Counted from the first letter of the stretch, positions 35,401 through 50,400 are shown. The stretch: 64,000 nucleotides of DNA from Patiria miniata (GCF_015706575.1 NW_024037063.1:11718927-11782926), one strand, 5' to 3'. The notes: generated by a model not told the origin, from the letters alone. A program made the numbers and translations.

Positions 35401-38400
35401 CAACCGGAAGTAATTGTCACATGTTGCATTTTTAGTCCAATATGAGTAAATGTGCAAAGAGCTGGAATCACAACCTATTGAATTGTGTAGATATGGTGAT
35501 CACAATATTGCATCATTAAATATTTGTGACGTCATAACATGAGAATAATAAACTGCACAGTAATAATAATGCAACATTTTATCTTTGACTGTTGCTTCTT
35601 ACTATAATTACCGGTAGTTATCAACCCAATCAGATTTATAATTTCATGAGATATAATAATAAGGTTCTCAAATAAGCACTTCCGGTAACTCTGGAAGTAG
35701 GGGTCACATGACCTTGACATACCAATTTGCTTGTATAACATGTCCCCGTCTATATACCTACCAGGTTTGATATTAATCGGTGAAACAGTGCTATAGTTAT
35801 AAGACTTTAAAGATTGCCTCATTAAATATTCATGACGTCATAACATGAGAACAATTAACTGCACGGTAAAAAAAGCAAGATATTTTTCTTCAAATATAGC
35901 TTCATTATAATCAATCCTATCAGATGTATAATTAATGAGATATGATAGTTAGGGTCTAAAATTACCACTTCCAGTAAAACCGGAAGTGAAGGTCTCGTAA
36001 CCTTGACATATCAATTTTCATCTATAACGCTTCCCTAACTACACTCAAGAAAAAAAGAAACGCACCACTGACTTTTGTTTAGTTTTAGCCCGAATGGCAT
36101 TCACAGTCCAATAATTAACACGACCTCCATTCGCGTCAAGAACAGCTGTAATTCGTCGCCTCATGGATCGACAGTAATGTCGCAACTGGTCCTCTGGGAT
36201 AGCAGCCCACTCTTCCTCCAGTGCCGCCCTCAGCTGCTGTTGGGTCTCTGGGGGATGATCTCGTTGTCGGATGTCCCACACATTTTCGATGGGGTTCAAA
36301 TCTGGATTGAGAGCTGGCCATGGCAACACCTCGACATCGTTCTCCTCCAGGAAGTCGGCGCACACACGTGCCACATGGGGACGGGCGTTGTCCTGCTGGA
36401 ACACAGCACGACCCCCAACTTGCTCCAGTAAGGGTAGTACAATTGGGTCCCGGATCTCATCACGGTAGCGGGCAGTATTGAGGTTTCCTTCGATGAAAAC
36501 CAAGTCAGTGCGTTGATTGGCCAATATGCCAGCCCAAACCATGGGCCACCCCAACGGTTGACTTGGCGAACACAAGCGTCAGCGTACCGCTCGTGGCGTC
36601 TCCTGTAGACCCGCTCCCCGCCATCGACCCTGAGGCACTGAAACCGCTTCTCGTCACTGAAAACACCCTGTGACCATCTCAGCAATGTCCAGCGTCGGTG
36701 TGGTGTGAACCACTGGACCCGAGCTTGGCGATGTCGGCGTGTCAGCACTGAGCCCACGTACGGTCAGTATGGTCTGATCCCGTCAGCCCAGAGACGATTC
36801 CTAATGGTTCTTGCACTCACTTGCTTGTGGTGTGTCCCTATGGTCTCAGCGGCAGTGCGTGTAGCGTGCCGGAACCTTTCACCGAGGTGGGACAGCTGGT
36901 TGGCACGGTCTTGTGCAGCGGTCGTGACCCGCGGCCTGCCAGCTCGGGGACGATCTGCGGAGGTGCCGGTAGTGTTGCAGCGCTGTTCAAGACACACAAT
37001 CGTTGGGTGGTGAACCCCGAACAGCCTGGCCACTGCCCGTTGGTTCCTTCCGGCTTGGAGCAAGCCAATGATGGCTCGGTCTCTCTCAGGTTGTGACAGT
37101 CGTGGCATTATGGATACATGTGTTTTTTGGCGTCATTTTGGTGTCTTTTTTATAGGCAAGGGTTGTGTTCAGGACATGAATGGTAAAACGCATATCTGGG
37201 AGTCACTCATTTGTAACCATTAGCATAAAATGCAAAAACACAGTTTTTGGCACTCACCCAAATCACTCAACCGGAATGCAATAAATACACATTGATGTTT
37301 AGCTCTAAAAATGCTCAAAATCTAGAACATGGACCATTTTTACAATGCCGGTCCAACTTCAAAAAAAATGAGAATTTTTATGTGGTGCGTTTCTTTTTTC
37401 CTTGAGTGTATATACCAAGTTTAAAACAAATCGGTCTAATAGTAATAAATAGTTATAAGACTGTAAAAATTGGACGTTCAAATCGTTGTCACGTGACCCC
37501 TGATGACATCACGATGATGAAAAGTTTCAGCACACATATTCAGATAATGGTAAATAACTATGGAAAGTTTCAAATTGATCAGATTAAAAATAATTCCCAA
37601 AGTGATTTGTAGAATAAAAACGTGTACAAAACCTGTGGAGAAAAGTAAAAAAAGAAAAAGAACTATAATTGTGGTTGTGAACAACCACAGAGCTAATCCC
37701 AATATTGATTGTCTATTGGACCGTAAACAAAACGATTGAATGATTTTTCGAAAAAAATGTCCCATCAAATGTTTAATTCATTAGATATGCTAATTAGGGT
37801 ATATAAGTAACACTTCCGGTTACATCGTAAGTAGAGGTCACATTACCTTGACGAAAAAGCCGAACAAAATCAGAACAAAACTAGAAATGTGTTTGTGGAC
37901 AAACACTGAGCTGTTTCGAGCGTTTTATTAATGACTGCCGTAAAGGAGTTTCATCCAGGTCGAATGAACATGTATATGCGTATTCTATACAAAAAGTGTC
38001 TATCCTACGTCCCTGACTATGCATGAACATGAAATCTGTCAAAGTTAGCCGGAAATCGGCTAAAACGGTCACTGTGGACAGGATTTGACCACAGCAACAC
38101 GTGCGCTGCGCGCGGGCTGACTGACATACGATATGTACAACGTAAGTGCTTGTACATGTACATTGTGGACTGTGCATGTTTTAAAGCAGAGTTATTGTCA
38201 ACCTTAAGTTTTAAGCGTGCGCAGGGCATGTCCGAGTTTGCTTATTGCCTCGAAGCTTTGAAATATTTTAGACCTACCCTTAAATAGACAATTAAAGTAA
38301 AAACTAATATAAAAACTGCCATGGTTGATTTTTCAGGAATTGTTTAAGGAAAAAGGGTCTTTTCATTATAACTTCCGGTCTGATGACGTCATACACCTTA

Positions 38401-41400
38401 AACTTCGCACACGTCTTAAGTGGGTCAAGGTCATCATATACACCAATATTTAGGCGATTCCGACAAACTTCGCCACAGACATCTATTCAAAATACAGTTT
38501 TGAAAATTTTCAACCTGCCGCTAGAGGGCGCTCGAAGATTGCATGACATCATCGGTAGATGATTTGAAGAATACTATCAGCCAAGAGACTAACACAGTTA
38601 AAACCAAGTTCATATCTATTACCACTTTTAAATAATAAGCCACTTCCGGTTTGAGCCTTTTTCGACCGGAAGCAAGGGTCACGTGATTTTACACACACTG
38701 AATGAAATAAAGACCTCAACCTACTCTACCACTTGCCAGCAACAGAATGCTGCGGACGCGTACGGTTGATTTCTTATGCATTTTTAAATATTAAAATTGT
38801 CACAATTTAATTGCCTATAAATAAACACCGGATGACGTCATCATGACGTCATCATTACACAATGTTGTTTGAATTAGGGTCTTTGCTTGGACAAAGATTG
38901 GTGTAAATGAATTACTGGCAAAGTGTCGAAAATGCCCTCTGAAAATTGACACTTTTTTAAAATTTCTGTGTACAAAGTCTATGGGAAAAATTAAATATTC
39001 AAAATTCTATAATAAATCACATGATGACGTCAGCATGACGAAAAGTTTCAGTGCACATCTTCAGATGGTGGTCTAAGTGTGTGCCGGGTTTGAAGTCGAT
39101 CGGATTTGAAAAAAAGCCAAAAGTGACTTGTAGAACGAAAACACGTGTTATCCTATGAGAAAAAAGTCAAGAAAGAAAAAAACTAGAGGTTTATGTCTGT
39201 TCAATCAACAGAACATAAGGCTTTTTCGCATTGTTGATTGTTGTTGTTGATTGTTGATTGTTGATTGTTGATTGTTGATGTTGATGTTGATTGTTGATTG
39301 TTGATGTTGATTGTTAACGTTGATTGTTGATGTTGATTATTGATGTCGATTGTTGATGATGTTTCTGATGATGATTGTTTAGTTGGTTATTGATGTTGAT
39401 TGTTGATGAATGTTGATGTTAATTGTTAATTGTTGATTGTTGATTGTTAATGTTGATGTTGATGTTGATTGATGATTAGTTGATGCAGATTGTTGATGTT
39501 GATGTTAATTGTTGATGTTGATGATGTTGTTGTTGAATGTTGATGTTAATTTTTGATATTGATCTTTGATGTTGATGTTGTTGATGATTGTTGAAGTTGA
39601 TTGTTGATGTTGATTATTTATGTCGATTGTTGATGATGTTTCTTGATGTTGATTGTTGATGTTGGTTATTGGTGTTGATTGTTGATGATTGTTGATGTTA
39701 ATTGTTAATTGTTGATTTTGATTGTTGATTGTTGATTGTTGATGTTGATGTCGGTTTGATGATTATTGATAGTTGATAGCTGATGCTTTTGGTGTTGATT
39801 GTTGATTTTGACTGTTGATTTTGATTTTTGATTTGTTATTGTTGATTAGTTGATGGTGATTGTTCAGTGATGTTGATGTTATGTTTATATGTGTTTTCAA
39901 CTATCACATTTTTGATGACGTCAGGATGACGTCACATTCTTTTCATAATTTCGTGTATATACGTATTCCCTGTCAAACCAAATACAAAAAGAATTTTGAA
40001 TTTTGCATGTCGCGTTCGTGTGATATGGCTTAAAGGGTCCAACAACTCATAAAATCATATAAAATCGTATGATGACGTCATTATGACGTCATTTCAATTT
40101 GTACCTATAACACATCCCGGTCTACCTACATACCGAGTTTCAATCCAATCAGACTTACTGTGCTGTAGATATTGGGCTTTGAATTATGAACTATAAGATG
40201 ACGTCACGTGACCCATGATGACGTCATTATATCAATACTTGGCGGTGCTCATTATTCTTTTGTGGATTTAGCCTGTACCAAGTTTGAAGCGACTTGGATG
40301 AATAAAAGTGTTAAATTTCGTAATCAGAATAAAATAGTAAATATTAAAAAAATCGTTAAAAAACTGTCGATGACGTCATCGTTACGTCATTTCATATTTT
40401 GTGCACTGGTACAATTATCTACCCACCCACCAAGTTTCAGTAAGATCGGACATTCCCTTATATGTGTTTTACAAAATCGCATTTTTGATGACGTCATCAT
40501 GACGTCACACATTTTTCAAAATTTTGTGCATATACCTATTGCTTAACAAACCTAATACAAAAAGAATTTTGAATTTAGAATATTGCATTCGTGAGATATG
40601 GCTTCAAGGTCCAAAACGTCAAAAATCGATATAAAATCACACGATGACGTCATGATGACGTCACCTCAATTTTTATCTATAACACATTCCGGTCTACCAA
40701 CATACCGAGTTTCAACCCAATCCGACTAATAGTTCTTTAGATATAGGGTCCTAGAGTTTGCACATTTCAGATGACGTCACGTGGCCCATGATGACGTCAT
40801 GATGACGTCACTTTTCCATGCACGAGTTCACTGTGGGTTCTGACTCTGTGCCAAGTTTCATTAAGATTGAAGTATGTTCAGGGTCAAAAGTGGGGTCCAG
40901 AATGAAACATGTGCAAAGTCAATGGGATTTGGGATAGAAGAACAAGAAGAAGAAGTAAGAAAAAAAAAAATCAGAACAAAAACAAAGGCTTTTTCGCTGA
41001 TGGCGAAAAAGCCAATAACAGAAACAAGAGCTGTTTCGGTGTGTACACCGAAACAGCTAACAAAGAAGCCAAAAAAAAAATCTTAACGAAAACAAAGGCA
41101 AAGGTGCAGAAACAGCCAACTAGAAGTTGCAGGAACAAACACACGGTGTTGGGCCATAGATGACCACAAACTTTGCATGAAACGGCCCTCTTAAGAAAGT
41201 GGCTAATTTCACTCACCATTTTGGACCTCTGTTGAAAGCCCCTGGGGAGCCCTTATGTAAACCAAACTCCCCTCCCTGCTCCACAGTCCAAGCGAGATAA
41301 TGACTTGTGGTTAAATGAAATACCACCTGTTAGCCACACTGCTTTCTGGAACTTTACCTTCTGGTGAATTGCAGTTTTATGCTAGCATAACAGGAACAGA

Positions 41401-44400
41401 TCGTTCTCAGCCTCTTATTCACATATTTTCACATTTCAACATATAGAACAAGTTAACATTTCAGGTACGTCATTATGATAATACTTTTGTTGGCCGACAG
41501 ATTAAATTTAGCAACCAAATATTATTGCTTGAAATCTCACAGGCAGAGTGACCTTCGCTCCTTTTAGTAACCAATTATAGGATAAGTGCTTATAAATATC
41601 TTAATCCCCTTGGGCAGGCTCCCCAAAATGGGTTTGTCCCAAACCGAGTTGCCTATATGGTTGGTCGGGTTGGTCTTAGGAGGAGTGTTCACGTCATGCC
41701 ACACATATCAACTCAAAATATGCATGTTTAAATCAATGTTTGACTTTTTCAACATGCCGCCAGAGGGCGCTCTAACATTTGACGTCACCTGTAAAATTGT
41801 TGTACAGTACTGCCTAGGCAGACGCTCACATCGTTGAGAGCAAGTTCGCATCTTCCGCCAATTTCAAATAATAAGTCAAGTGATTTTGCACTTAAAACCA
41901 AAAATGAAACCCTGCAATATTGTATCGATTGCCATGAAAAACAAAAATCAAATCTGTAGCAGTTGATTTTATATTGATTTCAATATGATACTTGATATGA
42001 TACTTGATGACGTCATTGTGACGTTTTTACCAGAAAGTGCAAGAGCTATTCCAAATGTGCTATAAATAGCCAAATCTTGAATATATCTATCACCGTTGAT
42101 TTTTTTTTTTGGCAATTTTTAAGGTTTAAAGGTCTTTTTGTTGTCACTTCCGATCTGATGACGTAATCAATTTCTTTTTGCATATACATTAATTTTGAAG
42201 CGAATACCGCAAATTTCGCCACAGACATCAAGTAAAAATGCGTTTTTGACGTTTTTTAACCTGCCGCCAGAGGGCGCTCCAACTCTTCATGGCGTCACCC
42301 ATTATTTTTTTTGAAAGGTCGATCAAGGCAGACACCAACATCTTTGAAAGCAAGTTCATATCTTTTTCCACCTTCAAATTATTAGGCACTTCCGGTTTCG
42401 ACCGGAAGGAAGGGTCACGTGATTTGACGCGCACAGGATAAAAGGAAGAGCATGTATTATCATGTCGATTTCCACAAAGTTGAAGTTGCGGTCTTTCACG
42501 GTTGATTTAATATTGAATTAAATTTATTAAATTTTCAACTGACGTCACGTGACCCACGATGATGTCATGATGACGTATTTACAAAAAATGCACCTCTGCA
42601 GTGGGTTGGCCATTCGTGTATTGACAATTCAAGTTTATATCACTTTCCATTTTGACAAACAGTTCTGCAGAAGCATTGTGTCTTGGAGAAAAAAAACCCA
42701 TCGAACCCTTACCAAAATAATAGGTTTTGGGCTAAAGCCCAACACCTAACTATAGGTGTATGTCTGTTTGAAAACAGAACACAGGGCTTGTTCGCGTGTT
42801 ACAAATATTTATGTTTGCCCTTCAATGACGTCATCTTTACCATACTTGTTTATGCATCACTGTGGTCTTGGTTTATATTAAGTTAAGAAGTCAATCCGAT
42901 GAAAGGAAGTGTTAAATTTTGAAAGCAGCATAAAATTGTATATACTAAAAAGTCAAATTAAATCAAACGATGACGTCATGGTAAAGTCATTTCGGATTTT
43001 GCATACTAGTGCCATCTTGTTATCCACCAAGTTTCATGACGATCGGAGTTTCTCTTATATGTGTTTTCTAAAATCTCATTTTTGATGACGTCATGAGGAC
43101 GTCACACATTTTTCAACGAACGAACCAAAAACAAAAAAGAATTATGAATTTTGCATGTTGCATTCGTGAGAAATGGCTTCAAGGTCCAAAAAATTAAATA
43201 TTCACATAAAATCGCATGATGACGTCATCATGACGTCACCTCATTTTATTTTACCTATAACACAATCTGGTCTACCCACATACCAAGTTCCAACCCAATC
43301 GGACTAGCAGTTCTGTAAATATAGGACTTCAAAATATGCAAGTTTGTGTTGATGTCACTTGACCCATGACGACGTATTCATGACGTCAATCTTCGGGACA
43401 CAACTTTGCCATAAGGACAATGAATATGCTTCTTAGTTGACTAATATATGACAAACTTTAATGCCGAAAGTGACGTGCACTAAAATCGTGTACAAAGTCT
43501 ATGGGGTTTTTGGAATAAAAAGAAGAAAGAAACGACTGATGAACAAGTGTGAAACCAATCGGAAATGTACTTCAGGAGATATAAGGCTTTGAAGTTTGCA
43601 CCTTTAATGCCATGTCACGTGACACCTGATGACGTCATTATTTCAATGTTGTTGTTAGACCCTCTCTTGCTGGTGGACTAAGAGTGTTCACCCAATATAA
43701 TATAGTCAGTCACACGAATAATAATGCCAAGGACAGACTGTTGTAAAAACATGTACAAAACCTACGGGGAAAAATAAAATATTAAAAAATTAATAAGAAA
43801 TAACAGGGTGACGTCATTAAACCGTCATCAATTTTGCGTCAATTTTCTATCAGGGTCTTTGTTGTCTGTAACTTTGATGACGATTCAAGATTGTTAAGTT
43901 AGGAAATAGTGCCTTGAAAACATGTACAAAGTCAACGGGCTTTAAAATCCCATGCAGAAAAACTGCACCTTTGAATTCAAGTCGCGTGATATCCGTGTAA
44001 ACTGAAAAATTGTTATGAAATATTACTTGATATTTTGACTCTTGGGTATATTTGTAATCGAACAAAAGGAAAAATTTAGTCTGATTTCTCTTTCCTTCAC
44101 AAACTAATTCCCGGATGAAGTTGAGAACCTCTCAGCAAGATCGATAACAGTGTTGTATAAAAAAACGTGTACAAAACCTATGGGAAAAAATTAAATTTGC
44201 AAAAATCAATACAAAAATTAAGTGATGACGTCATCATGACGTCATAGTCTTGGCATTATTTTTGTATGAGGGTCTTCCTTGGCTGTAACTTTGATGACGA
44301 TTCCAGATCGTCAAGTTCTAAAAATGGTGGCTTGAAAACGTCTACAAAGTCAATGGGCTAAAAATCCCACTGCAGAAAAACCGCACCTTTAAGTACGTTA

Positions 44401-47400
44401 TTTGCCCTTTAAACTTAAACATCTTTATAAAATATTACCTGATATTCTGACTCTTGGGAATATTTTCAATCAAATGACAGAGCGTAACAATTACGATTTC
44501 TCTTTCCTTCTCATAGTAATTCGCGGCCAAAATTCAGAACTACTCAGTAAGATATATCAGTGTTGTGTTAGGAAAATACTTGTGGAGAAAGCTGTGTACA
44601 AACTCTTTTATTAGAAAAATTTATTATTCGTCAATCCATAATAAATCACTTGATGACGTCATCATGACGTCATCACATTGCTAACATCTTTGTTGTTGTA
44701 ACTTTGATGACGAGCAGAGTTTGCGAAGTTTCCAAAATAGTGTCTTAAATCTGTGTACAAAGTCAATGGGCAAAAATATGTATTCAAAAATCTATAATAA
44801 AATATTAACAAAACGAAAGGCTTTTCCGCACTTTGTGGAAAAGCTAAAAAAAAATGACAATAAAAAGAAAGGCTTTTTCGCAAATTGCGAAAAAGCCATA
44901 CAAAATCAAAACAAAAAGAAAGGCTATTTCGCAAATTTGAGAAAAAGCCAAAAAATCTGAACAAAAAAAATCTTAACGAAAACAAGATCTGTTTCGGTGT
45001 TTTACACCGAAACTTTGTTTCGGCTTACACCGAAACAGCTAAAGAAACAAAAATGAGAACAAAAATTGGCTTTTTCGCTACTATGCGGAAAAGCCAAATG
45101 GGAAAAAAAATCGGAACAAATCAATGTTTAAAAAAGAAATAGTCCATTGACTTTGTGCACGTCATTTCTGGCCTCCACTTTTAGCATTTATCTTGTCATA
45201 CATTATTCAAAATCAGCATAGGCATAGTCCCTATGACAAAGATGTGTCCCGAAGATTGACGTCATGGTGACGACATCATGAGTCACGTGACGTCATCATT
45301 CATGTGCATATTACAAAGTCCTATATCTACATATTACAAAGTCCTATATCTACAAAACTGTCAATTTCATTGCGCTTCCCAAATTTAACAGTTCCTTTCA
45401 TTGGATTGACTTCAACCTTTGTACCAACCAAGACAACAATGCAAAAATGTGCATTGACAAGTGACATCATGATAACGTCATCATGGGTCACGTGACGTCA
45501 TCTTAAACGTACAAACTTGAAGACCCCATATCTAAAGAACTTTTAGTCTTGGTATGTAGGTAGATCGGGAAGTGTTATAGGTAAAAAATGAGGTGACGTC
45601 ATAGTGACGTACTCGTGTGATTATAAATCTGTTTTGAAGTTTTGAAGATTATCACCATATCTCACGAACCCAACATGCTTAATTCAAAGTTTGTTTTGTA
45701 TTAGGTTTGTTATGTAATAGGTATCTGCACAATTATTTTGGAAAAATGTGTGACGTCACGATGACGTCATCAGAAACGCGATTTTTAAAAAGCTTATAAG
45801 GGTAAGTCTGATTGTCTTGAAACTTGGTTGATAAGTAGATACCGTTAAAAAGTATGCAAAATCTGTAGTGACTTCATAATGATTCATCACCATGCTGATG
45901 TTGTCATAGTAGGATATGTGACGTCACCAAATGCCGAATCCAAAGTGATGTCAACATGACGCTATCAACTAATCTCTATACATTTTATATCTGTTAGCTA
46001 TACTAGCTCAATATAACTTTTTCTTAACTTTAAACCAAAAAATAATTTTCATGACTCCATATTAGCAAAAAAAAGCATAAAGTCATACAAAATAAAATCA
46101 GCAGAATAGCCCTATGTTCTGTTTTCAAACATAGATCTCTCGTCTTCTTTCTTCTTTTTGTCGGAAGAAAATCCCATAGACTTTGTACACGTCTTTTCTA
46201 GCCTTCACTTTTGCCATTCATCCTTGTCATACATCCTTCAAAGTTACCATATGCATAGTCCCTATACAGCAAGAATGTGTCCCGCAGAGTGACGTCATGT
46301 TGACGTCATTAAGGGTCACGTGACGTCACCTTAACAATTTCTAGATTTAATTATGAAAATCCATACTATAATTCCAGGAATCTGTGTGTATGTCTGTCTG
46401 TCTGTCTGTCTGTTGATTATCTCCAGAACTGGGCACTATATGAAGTTGAAAACCAGCGAGCGTGTTGCTCGGCACCCCAGAATGTGCAGTGTCAAGTTTG
46501 TAGTTGTTTAGACGAGCGGTTCTCAAAAAAGTTGCAAATAAGCAGTATTTTTTGCGGGCAAACGTGCCAGAACACCGCGCATTTTTGTTCTTTTCAATTG
46601 TTTACGTCATGTTTAAGCTAAAGCGCGCGCGCTCTATATGACGCAAACAATGCACGTGCATTAAGGGCGATACCATTGTCCAGTATGGGTGAATAACACT
46701 GCATACCATGTTTCCGTATATATACACGTACGTGGTGGCGGCACGGGTACGTTATTTTTGCAGTCGACTAAGCGACAATTGTAGGCGGTCGACTGAGCAA
46801 CCTTACTGTGGGGCAATACCATTATCCAGCAGGGGCGAATATCTGCGCTATTTTTGCAGCTTTTTCGAGAACCACTCGCTCAAACAACTTCAACCTTGGC
46901 ACGAGCAGTTCTCCATTGGTGTCCTCCATCGTTTGCATTGGTGCCCTCCATCACTTGCCTTTGTGTAATTTTCCCATTCCTTGGTGCTCATTGGGAATTT
47001 GAGTCACGTGACGTCATCATTCATGTGCATATTACAAAATCCTATATCTACAAAAATGTCTGTCCGATTGTGTTGATATTTGATTTGTAGGTAGGCTGAT
47101 GGGGTGTGTTATAGATCAAAATTGAGGTGACATCATGTAACGTTGTGTGTCATCGTGTGATTTTATATGATTACGAATTTTGGACCAGTAAGTTGAGGTG
47201 GTGCGGCAATCGAGATCGCTGTTGTAGCTACCACAGAAAAATTTGGGAAAAAAGCTTGACGCACATGATTAAAATCGACCCGCACGCTGACCAGAGATCG
47301 ATATTTTTTTGCCTTATTTGAAAAGCTGTAGAAAATTATATCCATTTGTTCATGAACATCTAATTGCACAACAAAAGATGATACGCACCTTTAAATTAGC

Positions 47401-50400
47401 ATACTTTAATTTAGCCTTCTATACGGGTGCAACTACAATTTTGTTTTTTGGCCAACCGATGGACCCTAATTCAAACAAATGAGACCCATTATAAATAAAA
47501 AGGAAAGCCATAAGAATTATATTCGGTGTAGTCTGGTGCCCTTTTAACAATGCAAGTCAATATTTGATGTTTTAGAATGCGGTGTCCACCAAGAAAACGA
47601 TAAAAAGTAATGAAATTCGTCGTGGGGTCAGATCGAAAAACAGACATTTGTTTAAAAAAGTTCAAATGCGATAATCGTATCCATCCAACATGCACTACTG
47701 AACTAAATATAATACTGAGTATATTAAAAGATGAGGGAAATAAAATGCTCAATGAATCACCGAGGGAAGCTCATTTTACTGCACAATGATCTTAAGCCCT
47801 AATTATTTGTTTTGTTTTGGGGTTTTTCACACCTCTCCCACAGTTTCTGCTGGATTTTAAGTGATAACTGATTATTTCATTCTAAAAACAACTAACTGTT
47901 CTTCTATTTGAGTTTAAAATTAGTTTAAAATTACGTGCACTTGTCCAAACTACCCATTCACAATATGATGGACCCAGTTTCGGCCAGACACTTGATGGGA
48001 AAACACTTCCAAAAAAAAACAACTCTGATTGAGACATTTATCGGTGTCTCAATTGAAACGAAAGTTACGATCACAAATTGAAGGATACCACTGTGGTGGT
48101 AGACATTAGAGAGAAAAACCTCCAATGCAGCCTCGTACGTAGCAATTGAATTATACATAGACTGAATGTAAATTCAGTAACGGCGCCATGCAGGGGGTGT
48201 GTGAACAGAGCCCCATTAGAAGATGGGACCAGTCACCCCACCCTCACCACACCCCAGTGGCCTGAAATGGAAATAGGTCTCTAAACTTCTTTTGTTTCTG
48301 AATTAGAAGACTGCTTTAACAACTATTACTCAAAACTATAAAACATGTACTCTTTAACGATAGTCTCGGGTCAGACTCGAGTTTGAATCCGGGTCAGATT
48401 TGACCTGACACTTTTTCCAGGTCAAAATTACTTTTCTCTTGGTAACCTTCCGGGTCATTTGACCTATAAAAAATTAAGTTCTGCACCTGGAAATCGGCAT
48501 TTCAACCAACTTGAGTTACAGAAAAAGAAAGTAATGACCTAAATTGAATCAGAAAAACTGGTTTTTTTTCCCCAGGAGCTCTGAAAATATATGTTGTACC
48601 AACTGCGGATGGTCCGGACGTTTCTAGTGTGGAGCCGGTGCTCAATCTGGAAGGGGAACAGACGGATGGATTTACGTGGAAGGAGGCTGTGTTTAGCATC
48701 ACTCAGGATGTGAACTTTTTTGTTGCCATCGAAGCTGTCAGAGGCAATGGTGTACGAGGAGATGTTGTGGTTTCAGAAGTCTCCATTTTGTACAGTGAGT
48801 TGTTTGTCTTTATACATATCGTCACCGTTTGAAAGAAGTGACGAATCTGTGTACACAGCTGCAATTGAGTTTTGCAGAAAAACATCGCAATTGAGTTTGA
48901 GTTCCGGAACAAGAATTGAAAAAAATATATAACAATAATGCAATAGCCCAGCAGTTAATTAGCTAAAAAAAACCTCTGTTTTCATTAAGCTATGTTTAAA
49001 TGATAGACATTAAAGATATTCGTCACTTCTTTCAAAACGGAAATTGTACTTCGTCAAGAAATGTAGCATATTTTTGCACACACTCCCGCACGTATATAAA
49101 ATTTATAAATTTATAACGCATATTCGTGAATATTAATCAAAACGCAAGTGGAGGCTACATAAATCTAAATATAGCACGTATGTAAAGTCAATGAGACTAA
49201 GTGATGACAGTTTCCTCACTTCGTCAAAAACAAAAACCTGAGGGTGTTGCACTTTCCTCACTTTGTTTAATTAGCACAATGAACGAACAATATGATTTTG
49301 TGTCTCAATCTTGGTTATTATGAGAACATCATAAAATGATCTCAGATTGCTTAAAATCTTGGTTTTTGACGGAACCGTCACTTCATCAAAACGGAGACGA
49401 TATATGCAACTGTGAATATCAGCCAGATCAGTTATTGACTGGCCAGTCATCTGACAGGCCAATCAAATGGTTCAATGAATGCGCAGATCTAAAAATGGAG
49501 GAAAAATCTACAATAAAAAACAACAACAATGTTCTAAACAGAAGTAAACAGGAATACAAAATACACTAGAAATGTTACAACGAAATCGGTCCTTCAGTTC
49601 TTTATTAGATAATATAAAAAGCGCCTATGATGCGACGACACTTGACAAGTAATGACGTCATGGTGAGGTCACTTAACTTTTCATCTATAACACATCCAGA
49701 CAGGTACATTTTTGGTTCATATAAAATTCCAACCAAATTCGACTTATGGTACTCTAGATATATAAACATTTGAAAGTGACATGTTAATGTGAGTCACATG
49801 ACTTGGGATGATGTTATGATGACGTCACATACGATTTCATCTGTAACACATCACGTACATATCAAGTTACAACCACATTGGACCTATGGTTTTCTAGAAA
49901 TAAGCTTCAAAAACCTTCTATAATGTCAGGTCACATGACACTTGATTACGTAATGATAACGTCATGTGAATGTTCATAGGTAGCACAAAGTGGGTGCGCC
50001 ACTGCAAATTATGTATAGTATCTAGTCTGGTTAGATCTCATTAGCCCTCAACTTGAGAGATTTCCAAACCAAGAATAGTTTTAGTAACAATTGAAACAGA
50101 AGAGTAAGTTGTGATAGTGGATTTCTAATGTAAAGTCTATAAATTGACTAAATTTGTAACCTACCAACATTACAAAAATAGTCATAAAGTTGTAAATTTT
50201 GAAGACCCTAATTTCTGTTTCGTGGATTCTGATAGAGGAAGACATGCTCTATCAAGTCATTTTCATTTCGTTATTTTTCAGGATTGATACATTATTACAA
50301 TGATTGGGTCAAAGGTCATGGTAATATTTTAAAGGTCATGTCGACTTACTTTACACAAAATTTAATTTTGGCAAAAGAGTTGATTCGAGCATTCGATTTT

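Larger units (their letters stand above)
41691..42746 (+). repeat. TGACGTCA repeat family, plus orientation, block 4 with CTCF-like motifs
   Basis: Two related units carry TTCAACATGCCGCCAGAGGG and TTTTAACCTGCCGCCAGAGG, then TGACGTCA near 42005 and TGACGTCACGTG at 42540. CACTTCCGGTTT and CGACCGGAAG (inverse of each other) occur here and in block 2. Confidence 0.75.

Noticed and set aside
44818..45097. CRISPR-like array
   Set aside because: The stems repeat but spacers are A-rich and similar to each other, unit length varies, and the DNA is animal nuclear sequence.
34523..45097. Helitron 3' ends
   Set aside because: CTAG and hairpins are close together, but the hairpin follows CTAG, and no TC start, AT insertion site or Rep/helicase frame was seen. 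Kept only as an analogy.
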